Part shown: piece by piece, positions 35,006-43,794 of the stretch
Layout of the letters: the number at the start of each line of letters is the position of its first letter
Position numbering within the stretch: the first letter of the stretch is position 1
Assembly: GCF_001509475.1 (NCBI RefSeq)
Contig: NZ_LLZG01000002.1
Span: forward strand, 85,918-149,917
Source of the DNA: Streptomyces regalis
GTDB taxonomy: Bacteria; Actinomycetota; Actinomycetes; Streptomycetales; Streptomycetaceae
Direction of reading: 5' to 3'
DNA: 64,000 nt
Program-made: the position numbers and the translations under genes
Notes under the pieces: generated by a model
Told to the model about the DNA's origin: nothing
The model's input: the letters and a program-made list of their open reading frames with translations, nothing else
The model's database searches: none

Positions 35006-35497
35006 TCGTAGGTACAAGTCGCTGACAAACCAACCGGTGCCGCCCCCCCGAACCTCATTCGGGACGCGTTCTGTGCCGCTCATGGACCAGGCGAATACCA
35101 CGTCGTCCGGCACCGGTCCCTCCCCTCGTGGGGACCGGTGCCGGACGGCGGGGGTGGTGTCGATCCGGGACCTGCCGGGTGGGTGGGGTGGCGGGTCAGA
35201 GTGGATCGAGCAGGGCGAGGGGGGCGCGAAGTGTCCGGGGGGCCTGCGGGAGTGGATCCAGCGGAAGTGGGTCCTGCCGAAGGGGACCGAGGACTTGCGG
35301 CGCCATGGGTGGTCTCTCCGAGCTCTGGGCTGGTGGTCTGCCTGAGCGGCGCGCCAGGGATGCGCACTTGCGTCGTGATCCTGCCAGTCGAGGGTGCCGG
35401 GGAGGAGGTTCCGGTCTCCGGAGGCCCCCTTTACCGCAGGTCAGCCGTATAAGGTGAGTTTTCCGGTCCGGATGTCCAGCTGCGGCGGAGGTAGGGA
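35006..35497. other. 492-bp non-coding stretch between STAND remnant and nSTAND1 gene
   Basis: Apart from the strong hairpin at 35104-35147, nothing is convincing. A 102-codon frame on the + strand (35037-35345) ends REWIQRKWVLPKGTEDLRRH and beyond, but it has no ribosome-binding site, starts ahead of the hairpin and matches no family I know. The stretch may be residue of the lost 3' part of the STAND gene. Confidence 0.4.
35104..35147. terminator. Very strong hairpin, 17-bp perfect stem
   Basis: CGTCCGGCACCGGTCCC (35104-35120) pairs perfectly with GGGACCGGTGCCGGACG (35131-35147) around a 10-nt loop. It sits about 100 bp after the last codon of the STAND remnant. No T-tract follows on either strand. 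A factor-independent actinobacterial terminator is most likely; an imperfectly preserved repeat element is an alternative. Confidence 0.6.
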
Positions 35498-38400
35498 GTG
35501 GAGGAGGCCTTGAGCTCCGATGCGGGGGCGCGCGCAGCCTTCGCGGAGCGGCTCGCACTGCTCTACAAGGAAGCCGGCAATCCTCCGCTGAAGAGCGTGG
35601 CCGAGGCGGTCGTCCGGCTTCAGCGGGTCGATGAGCGTGGGCGACCCGTACGGGTGTCCGCGCAGCGGATCAGTGACTGGCGCCGGGCCAAGAACGTGCC
35701 GGCCCAGTTCGCCGCCCTGCAGGCCGTACTGCATGTCCTGATCCCCCAGGCCCGGCGTGCCCGTCCTGTGCCCGTGTCCGGTGGGCTGTACGACCTGGGC
35801 CAGTGGCAGCGGCTGTGGGAGCGGGCGACCGCCGGGGCAGAGGAGGAGCAGACCCCGGTCGAGGTCCCGGCGGCGGTGGCCGGTGGGGTGTGTCCGTATC
35901 GGGGGCTGGCCTCGTACCGGCAGCAGGACGCCCGGTGGTTCTTCGGCCGGGAGCGGAGTACGGATGCCCTGGTCGCCCAGCTCCGTGCGGCAGGGAGGAC
36001 CGGCGGCCTCGTCATGCTCGTCGGTGCCTCGGGCGCCGGTAAGTCCTCCCTGCTGAACGCCGGGCTGGTGCCTGCCCTGCAGAGCGGTGTGCTGAGCGGT
36101 GAGAGTGGCCGGGCAGGGGCGGTGGTGCAGCTTGTACCGGGTGCCGATCCGCTCGCCGAGCTGACCCGTCGTATTCCGGAACTCGCCGAGGTCCTCGCTT
36201 CCTCCGGGTCCGGCCAGTCGGGCATGGAGGGCTCGGGTCGCCTGGAGGAGGCGGCGGAGACCGGCGGCCAAGAGCTTAGCGACGGCTTCGTGCAGGCCAC
36301 ACGCGACGCCGTCCTCGCCTGGGCCCGGCGCGTGGACTCCGCTGCCGTCCCCGGCCCTTCCGGCCCTTCCGGCCCTTCCGGCCCCTCCGGCAGCTCCACC
36401 CCTGCCTCTGCCCCTGCCCCTGCTCCTGCCGTCCTCATCGTCGACCAGTTCGAGGAGACCTTCACCCTCTGCCCCGACGAAGCAGACCGCCGTACCTTCA
36501 TCCAGCTCCTCCAGGCCGCCTGCACCCCCGGCGAAGCAGGCGGCCCCGCTCCCGTGCTCGTCGTCCTCGGTATACGTGCCGACTTCTACGAGCAGTGCCT
36601 GGGGCATCCGGAGCTGGCCGACGCGTTGCAGCACCGGCACATGGTGCTCGGGCCGCTCACCACCGCGGAGTTGCGGGAGGCGGTGACCGGGCCTGCCAAG
36701 GCTGTGGGGCTGGAGTTGGAGCCGGGGCTGGCGGAGCTGATCGTGCGGGAGGTGAGTGCGGACGGGCCGCGTGGGACGCATCACGCGGGCGTGCTGCCGT
36801 TGCTGTCGCACGCTCTGCTCTCGACCTGGCAGCGGCGCAAGGCGGGGCGGCTGACGCTGGCCGGGTATCGGGCGGCCGGGGGGATTCAGGGGGCCGTCGC
36901 CGCCACCGCCGAGCGTGCCTGGTCCGGGCTCGATCCGGCGGCGCGTACGGCCGCGCGGCTGCTGCTGCTCCGGCTGGTGCGGCTGGGCGAGGACACGCAG
37001 GCGACGCGTCGGCGCGGGACGCGTCGGCAGCTGGCGGCGGAGTCGACCGACCCGGCCAAGACGGAGGAGTCGCTCGAGGCGCTGGTGCAGGCCCGGCTGG
37101 TGACGCTGGACGCGGAGACCGTGGAGATCACGCACGAGGCGCTGCTTCATGCCTGGCCGCGGCTGCGGGACTGGATCGACGAGGACCGGCAGGGCAACCT
37201 GCTGCGCCAGCGGCTGGAGGAGGACGGGCGGGCCTGGGAGGAGTCCGGACGTGACTCCTCGCTGCTCTACCGGGGCTCCCGGCTGGGACAGGCCCACAGC
37301 TGGGCGCGGTCGGCCGGTGACACCTTTCTGACCCGGAGTGCGGTGGAGTTCCTGGCCGCCGCGGTACGGCTGCGCAGGCGCACCGTCTGGATCAGCCGCG
37401 GTGCGGTGGCGGCGCTGGTCGCGCTCGCGATGCTGGCCGTCGGCTCGGCGGTGGTCGCCTGGCAGCAGCGGGACGACGCCGTGTTCGCGCAGGTGCTCGC
37501 CGAGGCCGACCGTTTCCAGTACTCGGACCCGTCGCTGTCCGCCCAGCTCGACCTGGTGGCACACCGGCTGCGCCCGGACGACGAGGACACCAGCAGCCGG
37601 CTGATCTCGATCGTGAACGCCCCGCTGGCCACGCCCCTGCGCGGGCACACCGGCGCCGTCTACCTCACCACCTTCAGCCCGAGCGGACGGCTCCTGGCCA
37701 CCGCCAGCTACGACCGGACCGTACGCCTGTGGGACGTGGCGGATCCGACGCGGCCCAAGCCTCTGGGCCAGCCCCTGACCGGGCACAAGAGCTGGGTCAG
37801 CAGTGCGGTCTTCAGCCCCGACGGCCGCACCCTCGCCAGTGCCTCCGACGACGGCACGGTGCGGCTGTGGGACGTACGGCAACCGAGTCGGCCGCGGCCG
37901 CTCGGTGCGCCCCTGACCGGGCACGAGGGCACGATCTATCTGGTCGCCTTCAGCCCGGACGGCCGCACCCTCGCCTCCGTCAGCGAGGACCGGACGGTGC
38001 GGCTGTGGGACGTGGCCGATCCGCAGCGGCCGAAGGCACAGCCGCTCGCCACGCTGAAGGGTGCCGAAGCCGCCGTGCGGTCCGTGGCGTTCAGCCCGGA
38101 CGGCAGGACGCTGGCGGCCGGGGGCGACGACGAGACCGTCCGGCTGTGGGACGTGGCGGACCGAGAGCGGCCGGAGGAACTCTCCGAGCTGACCGGCCAC
38201 ACCGCCCTGGTCCACTCCGTCGCCTTCAGCCCGGACGGCCGCACCCTCGCCAGCGGCAGCTCGGACGACACCATCCGGCTGTGGGACGTCTCCGACCCAC
38301 GGCACGGCACCCAGCTCGGCGCCCCGCTCACCGGGCACACCGGCCCCATCTGGTCGGTGGCCTTCAACCCCGACGGCACCATGCTCGCCGCCGCCAGCGC

Positions 38401-39613
38401 GGACAGCACCGCGAGCCTGTGGAACGTGAGCGACCCGGCGTTTCCCTCGCAGGTCGGCGAGCCCCTGGCGGGCAGCAGTGGCGAGATGTACGCGCTGGGC
38501 TTCAGCCCCGACGGCCGTACGCTCGCCACCGGCAGCGGCGACAGCAAGGTCCGGCTGTGGTCGATTCCGACGGCGGACATGGTCGGCGGCAACGGGGCGT
38601 TCCGCCCGGACGGCAAGGTGCTCGCCACGGCCGCGCGCGACGGACGGATCCGGCTGTGGGACGTACGGCATCCCGCCCGGCCGGTGGCGCTGAGCAAGCC
38701 CTTCCTGCCCGGGGACACCGGCCAGCGCTCCCAGGTGTTCTCGCCCGACGGCCACACGCTCGCGGTGACGACGGGCGAGCAGAGCGTGCGCCTGTGGAAC
38801 GTCAGCGACCCGGCACGCCCGGTCTCCCACGACTCCCACATCCTGCTGCGCACCCGGTTCATGGGCCCCGACGCGCTGGCGTACAGCCCGGACGGGCGCA
38901 CGCTGGCCACCGCCTACACCGACCGCACCCTCCGGCTGTGGAACGTCAGCGACCCCGACCATGTCGTGCCGCTCGGCCCGCCCATTACCGGGCACACCGG
39001 ATACATCAACTCCCTCGCCTTCAGCCCGGACGGCCGCACGCTGGCCAGCGGCAGCGCGGACGCCACCATCCGGCTGTGGAAGGTGACCGACCCCCGCCGT
39101 CCCACCCTGCTCGGCGCGCCGCTCGCCGGTCACACCGGGCCGGTCAACGCGCTCGCCTACAGCCCCGACGGCCATACGCTGGCCAGCGCCGGCGACGACG
39201 ACGCCGTACGGCTCTGGAACGTCACCGAGCCGCGTGCGGCGACCCCGCACGGCGCTCCCCTCACCGGCCACACCGAAGCGGTCGTCTCACTGACGTTCAG
39301 CGCGGGCGGGCGCTACCTGGCCAGCGGCGGCAACGACAACACGGTCCGGCTGTGGAACGTCGCCTCCCCGGCCGACGCCTCCCCCATCGGCGAGGCGATG
39401 AGCCCCAACGCCAAGACGGGCAACTTCCTGTCGTTCAGCCCGACGAGCCACATGCTCGGCGTCTCCAGCGGCACCGACACCGTCCGGCTGTGGAACCTGG
39501 ACGTCGACGAGGCGATCCGCCGCGTCTGCTCGAGCACGCGGGGCGTGCTGACGCGGGAGAAGTGGCACGACTATCTGCCCCGGCTGTCGTACGAGCCGCC
39601 GTGCGCGCGGTAG
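35498..39613 (+). CDS. nSTAND1 NTPase with N-terminal HTH, TM segment and WD40 propellers
   Basis: A 1371-residue protein from GTG 35498 with GGAGG six bases upstream. Residues 10-90 are an XRE-like helical domain (SAQRISDWRRAKNVPAQFAA). CPYRGLASYRQQDARWFFGR near 130 opens the nSTAND1 NTPase, with Walker A GASGAGKSS about 176-184 and Walker B VLIVDQFEETFTL about 311. A Gly-Pro-Ser repeat linker (GPSGPSGPSG) precedes Walker B. A transmembrane helix lies near 630-650 (AVAALVALAMLAVGSAVVAW). Residues 710 to about 1340 hold about 14 WD40 repeats, likely two propellers. Such STAND proteins are proposed switches in biological conflict or signalling. The C-terminus (EAIRRVCSSTRGVLTREKWH) matches the truncated gene at the window start. 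Confidence 0.93.
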   Translation: MEEALSSDAGARAAFAERLALLYKEAGNPPLKSVAEAVVRLQRVDERGRPVRVSAQRISDWRRAKNVPAQFAALQAVLHVLIPQARRARPVPVSGGLYDLGQWQRLWERATAGAEEEQTPVEVPAAVAGGVCPYRGLASYRQQDARWFFGRERSTDALVAQLRAAGRTGGLVMLVGASGAGKSSLLNAGLVPALQSGVLSGESGRAGAVVQLVPGADPLAELTRRIPELAEVLASSGSGQSGMEGSGRLEEAAETGGQELSDGFVQATRDAVLAWARRVDSAAVPGPSGPSGPSGPSGSSTPASAPAPAPAVLIVDQFEETFTLCPDEADRRTFIQLLQAACTPGEAGGPAPVLVVLGIRADFYEQCLGHPELADALQHRHMVLGPLTTAELREAVTGPAKAVGLELEPGLAELIVREVSADGPRGTHHAGVLPLLSHALLSTWQRRKAGRLTLAGYRAAGGIQGAVAATAERAWSGLDPAARTAARLLLLRLVRLGEDTQATRRRGTRRQLAAESTDPAKTEESLEALVQARLVTLDAETVEITHEALLHAWPRLRDWIDEDRQGNLLRQRLEEDGRAWEESGRDSSLLYRGSRLGQAHSWARSAGDTFLTRSAVEFLAAAVRLRRRTVWISRGAVAALVALAMLAVGSAVVAWQQRDDAVFAQVLAEADRFQYSDPSLSAQLDLVAHRLRPDDEDTSSRLISIVNAPLATPLRGHTGAVYLTTFSPSGRLLATASYDRTVRLWDVADPTRPKPLGQPLTGHKSWVSSAVFSPDGRTLASASDDGTVRLWDVRQPSRPRPLGAPLTGHEGTIYLVAFSPDGRTLASVSEDRTVRLWDVADPQRPKAQPLATLKGAEAAVRSVAFSPDGRTLAAGGDDETVRLWDVADRERPEELSELTGHTALVHSVAFSPDGRTLASGSSDDTIRLWDVSDPRHGTQLGAPLTGHTGPIWSVAFNPDGTMLAAASADSTASLWNVSDPAFPSQVGEPLAGSSGEMYALGFSPDGRTLATGSGDSKVRLWSIPTADMVGGNGAFRPDGKVLATAARDGRIRLWDVRHPARPVALSKPFLPGDTGQRSQVFSPDGHTLAVTTGEQSVRLWNVSDPARPVSHDSHILLRTRFMGPDALAYSPDGRTLATAYTDRTLRLWNVSDPDHVVPLGPPITGHTGYINSLAFSPDGRTLASGSADATIRLWKVTDPRRPTLLGAPLAGHTGPVNALAYSPDGHTLASAGDDDAVRLWNVTEPRAATPHGAPLTGHTEAVVSLTFSAGGRYLASGGNDNTVRLWNVASPADASPIGEAMSPNAKTGNFLSFSPTSHMLGVSSGTDTVRLWNLDVDEAIRRVCSSTRGVLTREKWHDYLPRLSYEPPCAR

Positions 39614-39759
39614 ATCCGAGCGCTCAGTGACGGGCCGGAGACGCGGTGGCATGACGGGGGTTCGACGGACAGCGGTTTCCGTGATCCCGATCACAACCCG
39701 GTGCCACAGCCGATCGGGCGGCTCCCGCGAGGCAGACAGCCTTGTTACTGTTGGGCTCA

Positions 39760-39799
39760 GCCCGATCGCTGGTGCATCCCCCGTCGCCAGCGATCGGGC
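39760..39799 (+). terminator. Intrinsic terminator after the nSTAND1-WD40 gene
   Basis: GCCCGATCGCTGG (39760-39772) pairs with CCAGCGATCGGGC (39787-39799) around a 14-nt loop and is followed by cctttctcg. It lies about 150 bp after the stop at 39613 and before the UTRA gene. Confidence 0.7.
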
Positions 39800-39862
39800 C
39801 TTTCTCGTGCCCGCGGCGCCGACGGCCCGGCGAGCCGTCTTGAGGAGTCGTACGCTGATCGT

Positions 39863-40486
39863 GTGCCAAAGGCGTACGAAGTGATCGAGGACGACCTGCG
39901 ACGCCCCCGCACCCCGATGCTCCGCGACAACCACCGGCACCAGTGGGAGAAGGACCGGGCGCGCCGTCCGCTCGCCACGCGGGCCGCGACCGGGGCCACG
40001 GAGCACGAGACCGGCCTCGATGTGCGGGACCTCGTCTTCCACGCGCGATACCGGGAGGTCGCCGCGCCCCCGGAACTGGCGGACGCGTTCGGCGTACCGG
40101 AAGGGACCCCGCTCCTGGAGCGCACCTACCGGACGCGGTGCTCGACCGAGAGCGCCCCGTTCAGCCTCGTGACGTCCTACCTCGTCCGCGCCACGGTCGC
40201 CGCGAACCCCGATCTTCTGGACGCCTCCAACGAGCCCTGGCCGGGCGGCACGCAGAACCAGCTCCACACGGTCGGCATCGAGGTGAGCCGCGTCGAGGAG
40301 CGGGTCACCGCGCGACCGCCGACGCCTCAGCAGGCGGGTGAGCTGGACCTGCCGCCGGGGGCGCCCGTGATCCTGCTGCGCAAGACGTCGTACGACATCA
40401 CCGACCGCGTCGTGGAAATCTCCGAGGTCACGCTGCCCGGCGACCGCACGGAGCTGGTCTTCACCACTCCCCTGGAAAGGTGGTGA
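39863..40486 (+). CDS. GntR-family UTRA-domain protein that lacks the winged-helix
   Basis: A 207-residue protein from GTG 39863 (VPKAYEVIEDDLRRPRTPML). The ligand-binding UTRA domain (residues about 50-205) is intact: TGLDVRDLVFHARYREVAAP, GVPEGTPLLERTYRTRC, ending LPGDRTELVFTTPLE. In GntR/HutC relatives the opening AYEVIxDDLRR is followed by about 55-60 residues of winged helix and then V-R-R-P-R-x-R-x-R-D-N-x-R-H-Q-W-E-K. Here DDLRR is joined directly to PRTPMLRDNHRHQWEK, so the DNA-binding domain seems to have been removed by an in-frame deletion. It may bind ligand without DNA binding, or be decaying. It overlaps the glycosyltransferase start. Confidence 0.8.
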   Translation: MPKAYEVIEDDLRRPRTPMLRDNHRHQWEKDRARRPLATRAATGATEHETGLDVRDLVFHARYREVAAPPELADAFGVPEGTPLLERTYRTRCSTESAPFSLVTSYLVRATVAANPDLLDASNEPWPGGTQNQLHTVGIEVSRVEERVTARPPTPQQAGELDLPPGAPVILLRKTSYDITDRVVEISEVTLPGDRTELVFTTPLERW

Positions 40487-41253
40487 GTGCCGCAGTGGTT
40501 CGGCGCGTCATCATCGTCACGGCCGTCCACGGCCCTTCGGCCGCGTTCCTGCCGGATGCCCACAAGTCGCTGCGCGAACAGGAGTTGCCGGCGGGCTGGG
40601 AGTGGCACTGGGTGATCCAGCAGGACGGGAAGACGGACGAGGTCCGCCCGTACCTCCCCGATGACGCGCGCGTGACCTTCAGCCAGGGCCGGCCCGGGGG
40701 CCCGGGAGTGGCGCGCACCATCGCGCTCGCGCACGCCGAGGGCGAGTACGTGAAGATCCTGGACGCCGACGACCAGCTCACTCCGGGTGTCCTCGCCCGT
40801 GACCTGGCGGTCCTCGAAGCCGACCGCACCCTCGGCTGGACGACCTCCCGGGTCCTGGACCTTCTGCCGGACGGCACGACGGCCGGATTCCCCGGCGACC
40901 CCGAGGACGGGCCCGTCGAGCGAGGCGCCGTGCTCGACTTCTGGAAGGCGAACGACTTCCGCGCCCCGGTCCACCCGGCGACCCTCTGCATGCGCCGGGA
41001 CCTCCTGCTCGCCCTCGGCGGCTGGATGGCGCTCCCCGCGTCCGAGGACACGGGCCTGCTGCTCGCGCTCAACTCCGTGAGCCGGGGCTGGTTCTCGGCG
41101 GAGGTGGGGCTCCTCTACCGCAAGTGGGAGGGCCAGGCGACCGGTCAGTCGGCTCACCTGGACCCGGCGGAGCGGGCGGCGCGCATGGCGGTGGCGGAGG
41201 CCAGGGCGCGGGCGCTGGGCTCCTTGGGATGGCGGTATCCGTCGGGCGGGTGA
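40480..41253 (+). CDS. Family 2 glycosyltransferase (GT-A fold)
   Basis: A 257-residue protein; GTG 40480, 40483 or 40495 could each be the start, all overlapping or following the end of the UTRA gene. The fold is GT-A: RVIIVTAVHGPSAAFLPDAH, then the nucleotide-sugar region GGPGVARTIALAHAEGEYVK and the metal-binding DADD motif (ILDADDQLTP). Acceptor-side motif SEDTGLLLAL (the E-D pair) follows. The donor and acceptor are unknown. In Streptomyces the same pair (GntR/UTRA then glycosyltransferase) recurs, suggesting a functional link. A run of tandem repeats follows the stop. Confidence 0.85.
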   Translation: MVSAAVVRRVIIVTAVHGPSAAFLPDAHKSLREQELPAGWEWHWVIQQDGKTDEVRPYLPDDARVTFSQGRPGGPGVARTIALAHAEGEYVKILDADDQLTPGVLARDLAVLEADRTLGWTTSRVLDLLPDGTTAGFPGDPEDGPVERGAVLDFWKANDFRAPVHPATLCMRRDLLLALGGWMALPASEDTGLLLALNSVSRGWFSAEVGLLYRKWEGQATGQSAHLDPAERAARMAVAEARARALGSLGWRYPSGG

Positions 41254-41295
41254 CCGCCGCGACTCGGTGACGGCCGCTGCTCGGTGACCGCCGCC

Positions 41296-41329
41296 ACCGG
41301 GTGTCTGCCGCTACCGGGTGTCTGCCGCT
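41296..41329. repeat. 17-bp direct repeat, two copies
   Basis: ACCGGGTGTCTGCCGCT occurs twice head to tail (41296-41312 and 41313-41329), running into the stop codon of the ferredoxin gene. Similar CTCGGTGA-type fragments lie just upstream. It is probably replication slippage between convergent genes. Confidence 0.8.
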
Positions 41330-41522
41330 ACTCGGTGAGGGAGATGGCCTGGGACGGGCACCTCTCGGCGGCTTCCCGCACCTGCGGGTCGTCTCCGCTG
41401 TTCTCCCGTCCCGGTCGGACCACGCCGTACTCGTCCACGAACTCGAAGACCGACGGTGCCCTGTGCACGCACTCGGCGGAGCCGTAGCAGAGGGTGGGGT
41501 CGATGCTGACCTTCATCCGCAC
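41328..41522 (-). CDS. [3Fe-4S]-type ferredoxin
   Basis: A 64-residue protein from ATG 41522, or 62 residues from the ATG at 41516. Cluster ligands are Cys12, Cys18 and Cys55 (LCYGSAEC then ERCPSQAI). This is the Cys-x5-Cys ... Cys-Pro pattern of the small ferredoxins that feed actinobacterial P450s, where the second Cys of a 4Fe motif is replaced (here by Gly/Ser-Ala). It follows the amidohydrolase gene by 77 bp on the same strand and is probably cotranscribed. A P450 partner is not adjacent; the CYP121-like gene at 56157 is 15 kb away. Confidence 0.92.
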   Translation of the reverse strand: MRMKVSIDPTLCYGSAECVHRAPSVFEFVDEYGVVRPGRENSGDDPQVREAAERCPSQAISLTE

Positions 41523-41599
41523 TCCCGTGGTGGACCGTGGTCGGTTTACACGACTGGACTGCCCACCTGCCGAGCCCTCTCAATCACCGAGCCTCTCCA

Positions 41600-42829
41600 T
41601 CACTGGTCGAAGGACAGGTCGAGCATCCGGATCGCGTTGCCCCGCAGCAGCTTGTAGGCCACCTCGTCGGAGAGCCCGCCCACATGCTCCGCGGCCACCC
41701 TCTTCGTCTCCGGCCAGGTCGAGTCGACGTGCGGGTAGTCCGTCTCGAAGGTCGCGTTGTCGACGCCGACCGTCTCGATCGCCTCGATGCCGTGCTTGTC
41801 GCGGAAGAAGCAGCAGAAGATCTGGCGGTAGTAGTACGTCGACGGCGGCTCCGGGATCAGGTCCTTCACGCCGCCCCAGGCCCGGTGCTCCTCCCAGACG
41901 TCGTCCGCGCGTTCGAGGGCGTACGGGATCCAGCCCATCTGGCCCTCGCTGTACGCCAGTTTGAGCCGCGGGAACTTCACGAGGACACCGGAGAAGAGGA
42001 AGTCCATCATCGACGCCATGGCGTTGTTGAAGGACAGGGACGCCTGGACCGCGGGTGGGGCGTCGGGGGACGCGGCCGGCATCTGGGAGCTGCTGCCGAT
42101 GTGCATGTTGACGACCGTGCCGGTCTCCTCGCAGGCCGCGAAGAACGGGTCCCAGTAGCCGGAGTGGATGGAGGGCAGCCCCAGATACGTCGGGATCTCG
42201 CTGAACGTCACCGCGCGCACCCCGCGAGCCGCGTTCCGGTGGATCTCCGCGACGGCGAGGTCGATGTCCCACAGCGGGATCAGGCACAGCGGGATCAGCC
42301 GGCCGCCGCTGTCGCCGCACCACTCCTCGACCATCCAGTCGTTGTAGGCGCGCACGCAGGCCAGCCCGACCTCCTTGTCCTTGGCCTCGGCGAAGGTCTG
42401 GCCGCAGAAGCGCGGAAAGGTGGGGAAGCACAGCGAGGCCTCGACGTGGTTGATGTCCATGTCCGCCAGCCGGGCCTTCGGGTCCCAGCAGCCGCGCCGC
42501 ATCTGCTCGCGCGTGATGCCGTCCAGCGTCATCTCGTCCCGGGAGAAGCCGACGGCCGCGATGATGCGCTTGTACGGGAAGAGGTCGCCCTCGTACTCCC
42601 ACCAGTCGGTGATCTGGCCGTCCGGGTCCGTGGTGAACCGGTACTTCCCGCCGACGTACGCGAGTTCGCCGATACCGGCGGTGAGGGGCTTCGGGCCCCG
42701 GTCCCGGTACTTGGCCGGGAGCCAGGTCTCGAAGAGGTGCGCGGGCTCGATCACGTGATCGTCCACGCTGATGACCTTGGGCAGATCCTTGGTGCTGCTG
42801 TCGGTGGTACTGCGGTTGGCGGTCGCCAC
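41600..42829 (-). CDS. Amidohydrolase-family (amidohydro-rel_2) metal-dependent hydrolase
   Basis: A 409-residue protein from GTG 42829, with GAGGGGG about seven bases upstream; a frame to 42928 adds a Pro/Ser-rich tail. The opening KVISVDDHVIEPAHLFETWL has the D-D-H-x-x-E variant of the metal-binding motif. VVNMHIGSSS carries the second His, and YSEGQMGWIPYALERADDVW and the terminal ATFETDYPHVDSTWP (Asp) complete the TIM-barrel site. Relatives act as hydrolases or decarboxylases on aromatic or amide substrates. The ferredoxin gene follows. Its own upstream region, about 130 bp, separates it from the TIGR03943 gene. Confidence 0.88.
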   Translation of the reverse strand: MATANRSTTDSSTKDLPKVISVDDHVIEPAHLFETWLPAKYRDRGPKPLTAGIGELAYVGGKYRFTTDPDGQITDWWEYEGDLFPYKRIIAAVGFSRDEMTLDGITREQMRRGCWDPKARLADMDINHVEASLCFPTFPRFCGQTFAEAKDKEVGLACVRAYNDWMVEEWCGDSGGRLIPLCLIPLWDIDLAVAEIHRNAARGVRAVTFSEIPTYLGLPSIHSGYWDPFFAACEETGTVVNMHIGSSSQMPAASPDAPPAVQASLSFNNAMASMMDFLFSGVLVKFPRLKLAYSEGQMGWIPYALERADDVWEEHRAWGGVKDLIPEPPSTYYYRQIFCCFFRDKHGIEAIETVGVDNATFETDYPHVDSTWPETKRVAAEHVGGLSDEVAYKLLRGNAIRMLDLSFDQ

Positions 42830-42960
42830 GTCTTGCCCCCTCGTGCCTGCCGGCGGACCGCCGGGACCTGAATCTGACGGTCCATCAGATTTTTGATTCA
42901 CAGTAGGGGGACTCCTCGGGGACGGCAAGGGTCCATTCGGTCAGCGGGGTGCCGGCGGGG

Positions 42961-43794
42961 TCAGTTGTTCCAGCTCTCGTCGTACGGGTCCGTCGGCTCC
43001 GTCACCGGTTTCGCCTCCGTGACCTCGATGAACGGGATCGGGCCGCCGTTGACCGGGTCCTTGGCGCGGCGTGGGGTGTAGGTGCCGGTGATCTGGAGCC
43101 AGGTGTCCGGCTGGAGGACCGGGGGGATCCGGCCGGTGAGGGCGACCTTGACCGGTTGGGCGTCGGCGGCGCAGCAGTTGAGGGCCATGCGGACGAGGTA
43201 GGGGGTGCCGTCGCGGTCCAGGGCCAGGAAGCCGGTGAGCTGGACCCGGCGGTCGTGGAGGGTGCGGCCGTGGTCGTAGACGGCGCGGCCCGCGTAGTCG
43301 ACCACGCTGAGGCGCAGGGGGTCGGCGGCGGGGAGGGACGGATAGGCGAGGGGTTCCTGGAGGGCCGTACCGGTGCGGGTCGCGCTGTAGGAGCCGAGGG
43401 CGGGCGGGGCCACCAGGATCAGGGCGAAGAGGGGGAGGACGAGGAGCCAGGAGATTCGGGGTTCTCGGTGGGCGTGGGCGTGGGCGTCCTTGCCGCTGTT
43501 CTTGCTGCTGTCTTTGTCGCTGCTATTCCCACTGTCTTTGCCGCTGTCTTTGCCGCTGTCTTTGCCGCTGTCCTTGTCACTGCCCTCATCGGCCTCGTGC
43601 TGCTTCTGCGCCCGCGCCCGCTTGCGCTCGTACCAGACCGTCGCCAGCGCCGCCGCGATGAGCACCGCGCCGGACACCAGCACCAGCGGACGCAGCCCCT
43701 GCTTGACGTACCGCAGATAGAGGTCGGTCGTCGCCGCATGCAGCAGGGACGCACCCAGCAGGAACAGGACGGCGGCCTGGGCCTGGCGGTTCAC
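42961..43794 (-). CDS. TIGR03943-family putative permease subunit
   Basis: A 277-residue protein from GTG 43794, overlapping the end of the permease gene (GTGA). Two N-terminal transmembrane helices (AAVLFLLGASLLHAATTDLY and VLVSGAVLIAAALATVWY) and one after the linker (WLLVLPLFALILVAPPALG). The C-terminal 140 residues hold the family domain with VRMALNCCAADAQPVKVAL, a Cys-Cys pair that could bind metal. Between the helices lies a Lys-Asp-Ser-Gly tandem repeat and an HAHAH stretch. The family is always paired with a DUF318 permease, as here. Metal export is commonly suggested; no Zur-like box was seen. Confidence 0.9.
   Translation of the reverse strand: MNRQAQAAVLFLLGASLLHAATTDLYLRYVKQGLRPLVLVSGAVLIAAALATVWYERKRARAQKQHEADEGSDKDSGKDSGKDSGKDSGNSSDKDSSKNSGKDAHAHAHREPRISWLLVLPLFALILVAPPALGSYSATRTGTALQEPLAYPSLPAADPLRLSVVDYAGRAVYDHGRTLHDRRVQLTGFLALDRDGTPYLVRMALNCCAADAQPVKVALTGRIPPVLQPDTWLQITGTYTPRRAKDPVNGGPIPFIEVTEAKPVTEPTDPYDESWNN
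43532..43579 (-). repeat. 12-bp tandem repeat inside the TIGR03943 gene
   Basis: CTGTCTTTGCCG occurs three times exactly (43532-43567), followed by a changed copy (43568-43579), with related degenerate copies on the left. On the coding strand it encodes repeats of Gly-Lys-Asp-Ser in the cytoplasmic linker. Copy number changes would stay in frame. Confidence 0.9.

Noticed and set aside
35037..35345. A 102-codon gene in the gap before the nSTAND1 gene
   Set aside because: No ribosome-binding site, no recognisable family, and it spans a 17-bp terminator-like hairpin.
35441..39271. A 1276-codon open frame on the minus strand under the nSTAND1-WD40 gene
   Set aside because: It is a mirror of the GC-rich WD40 repeats on the other strand; the protein is Arg/Gly/His-rich with no domain, whereas the plus-strand frame has complete NTPase and WD40 motifs.
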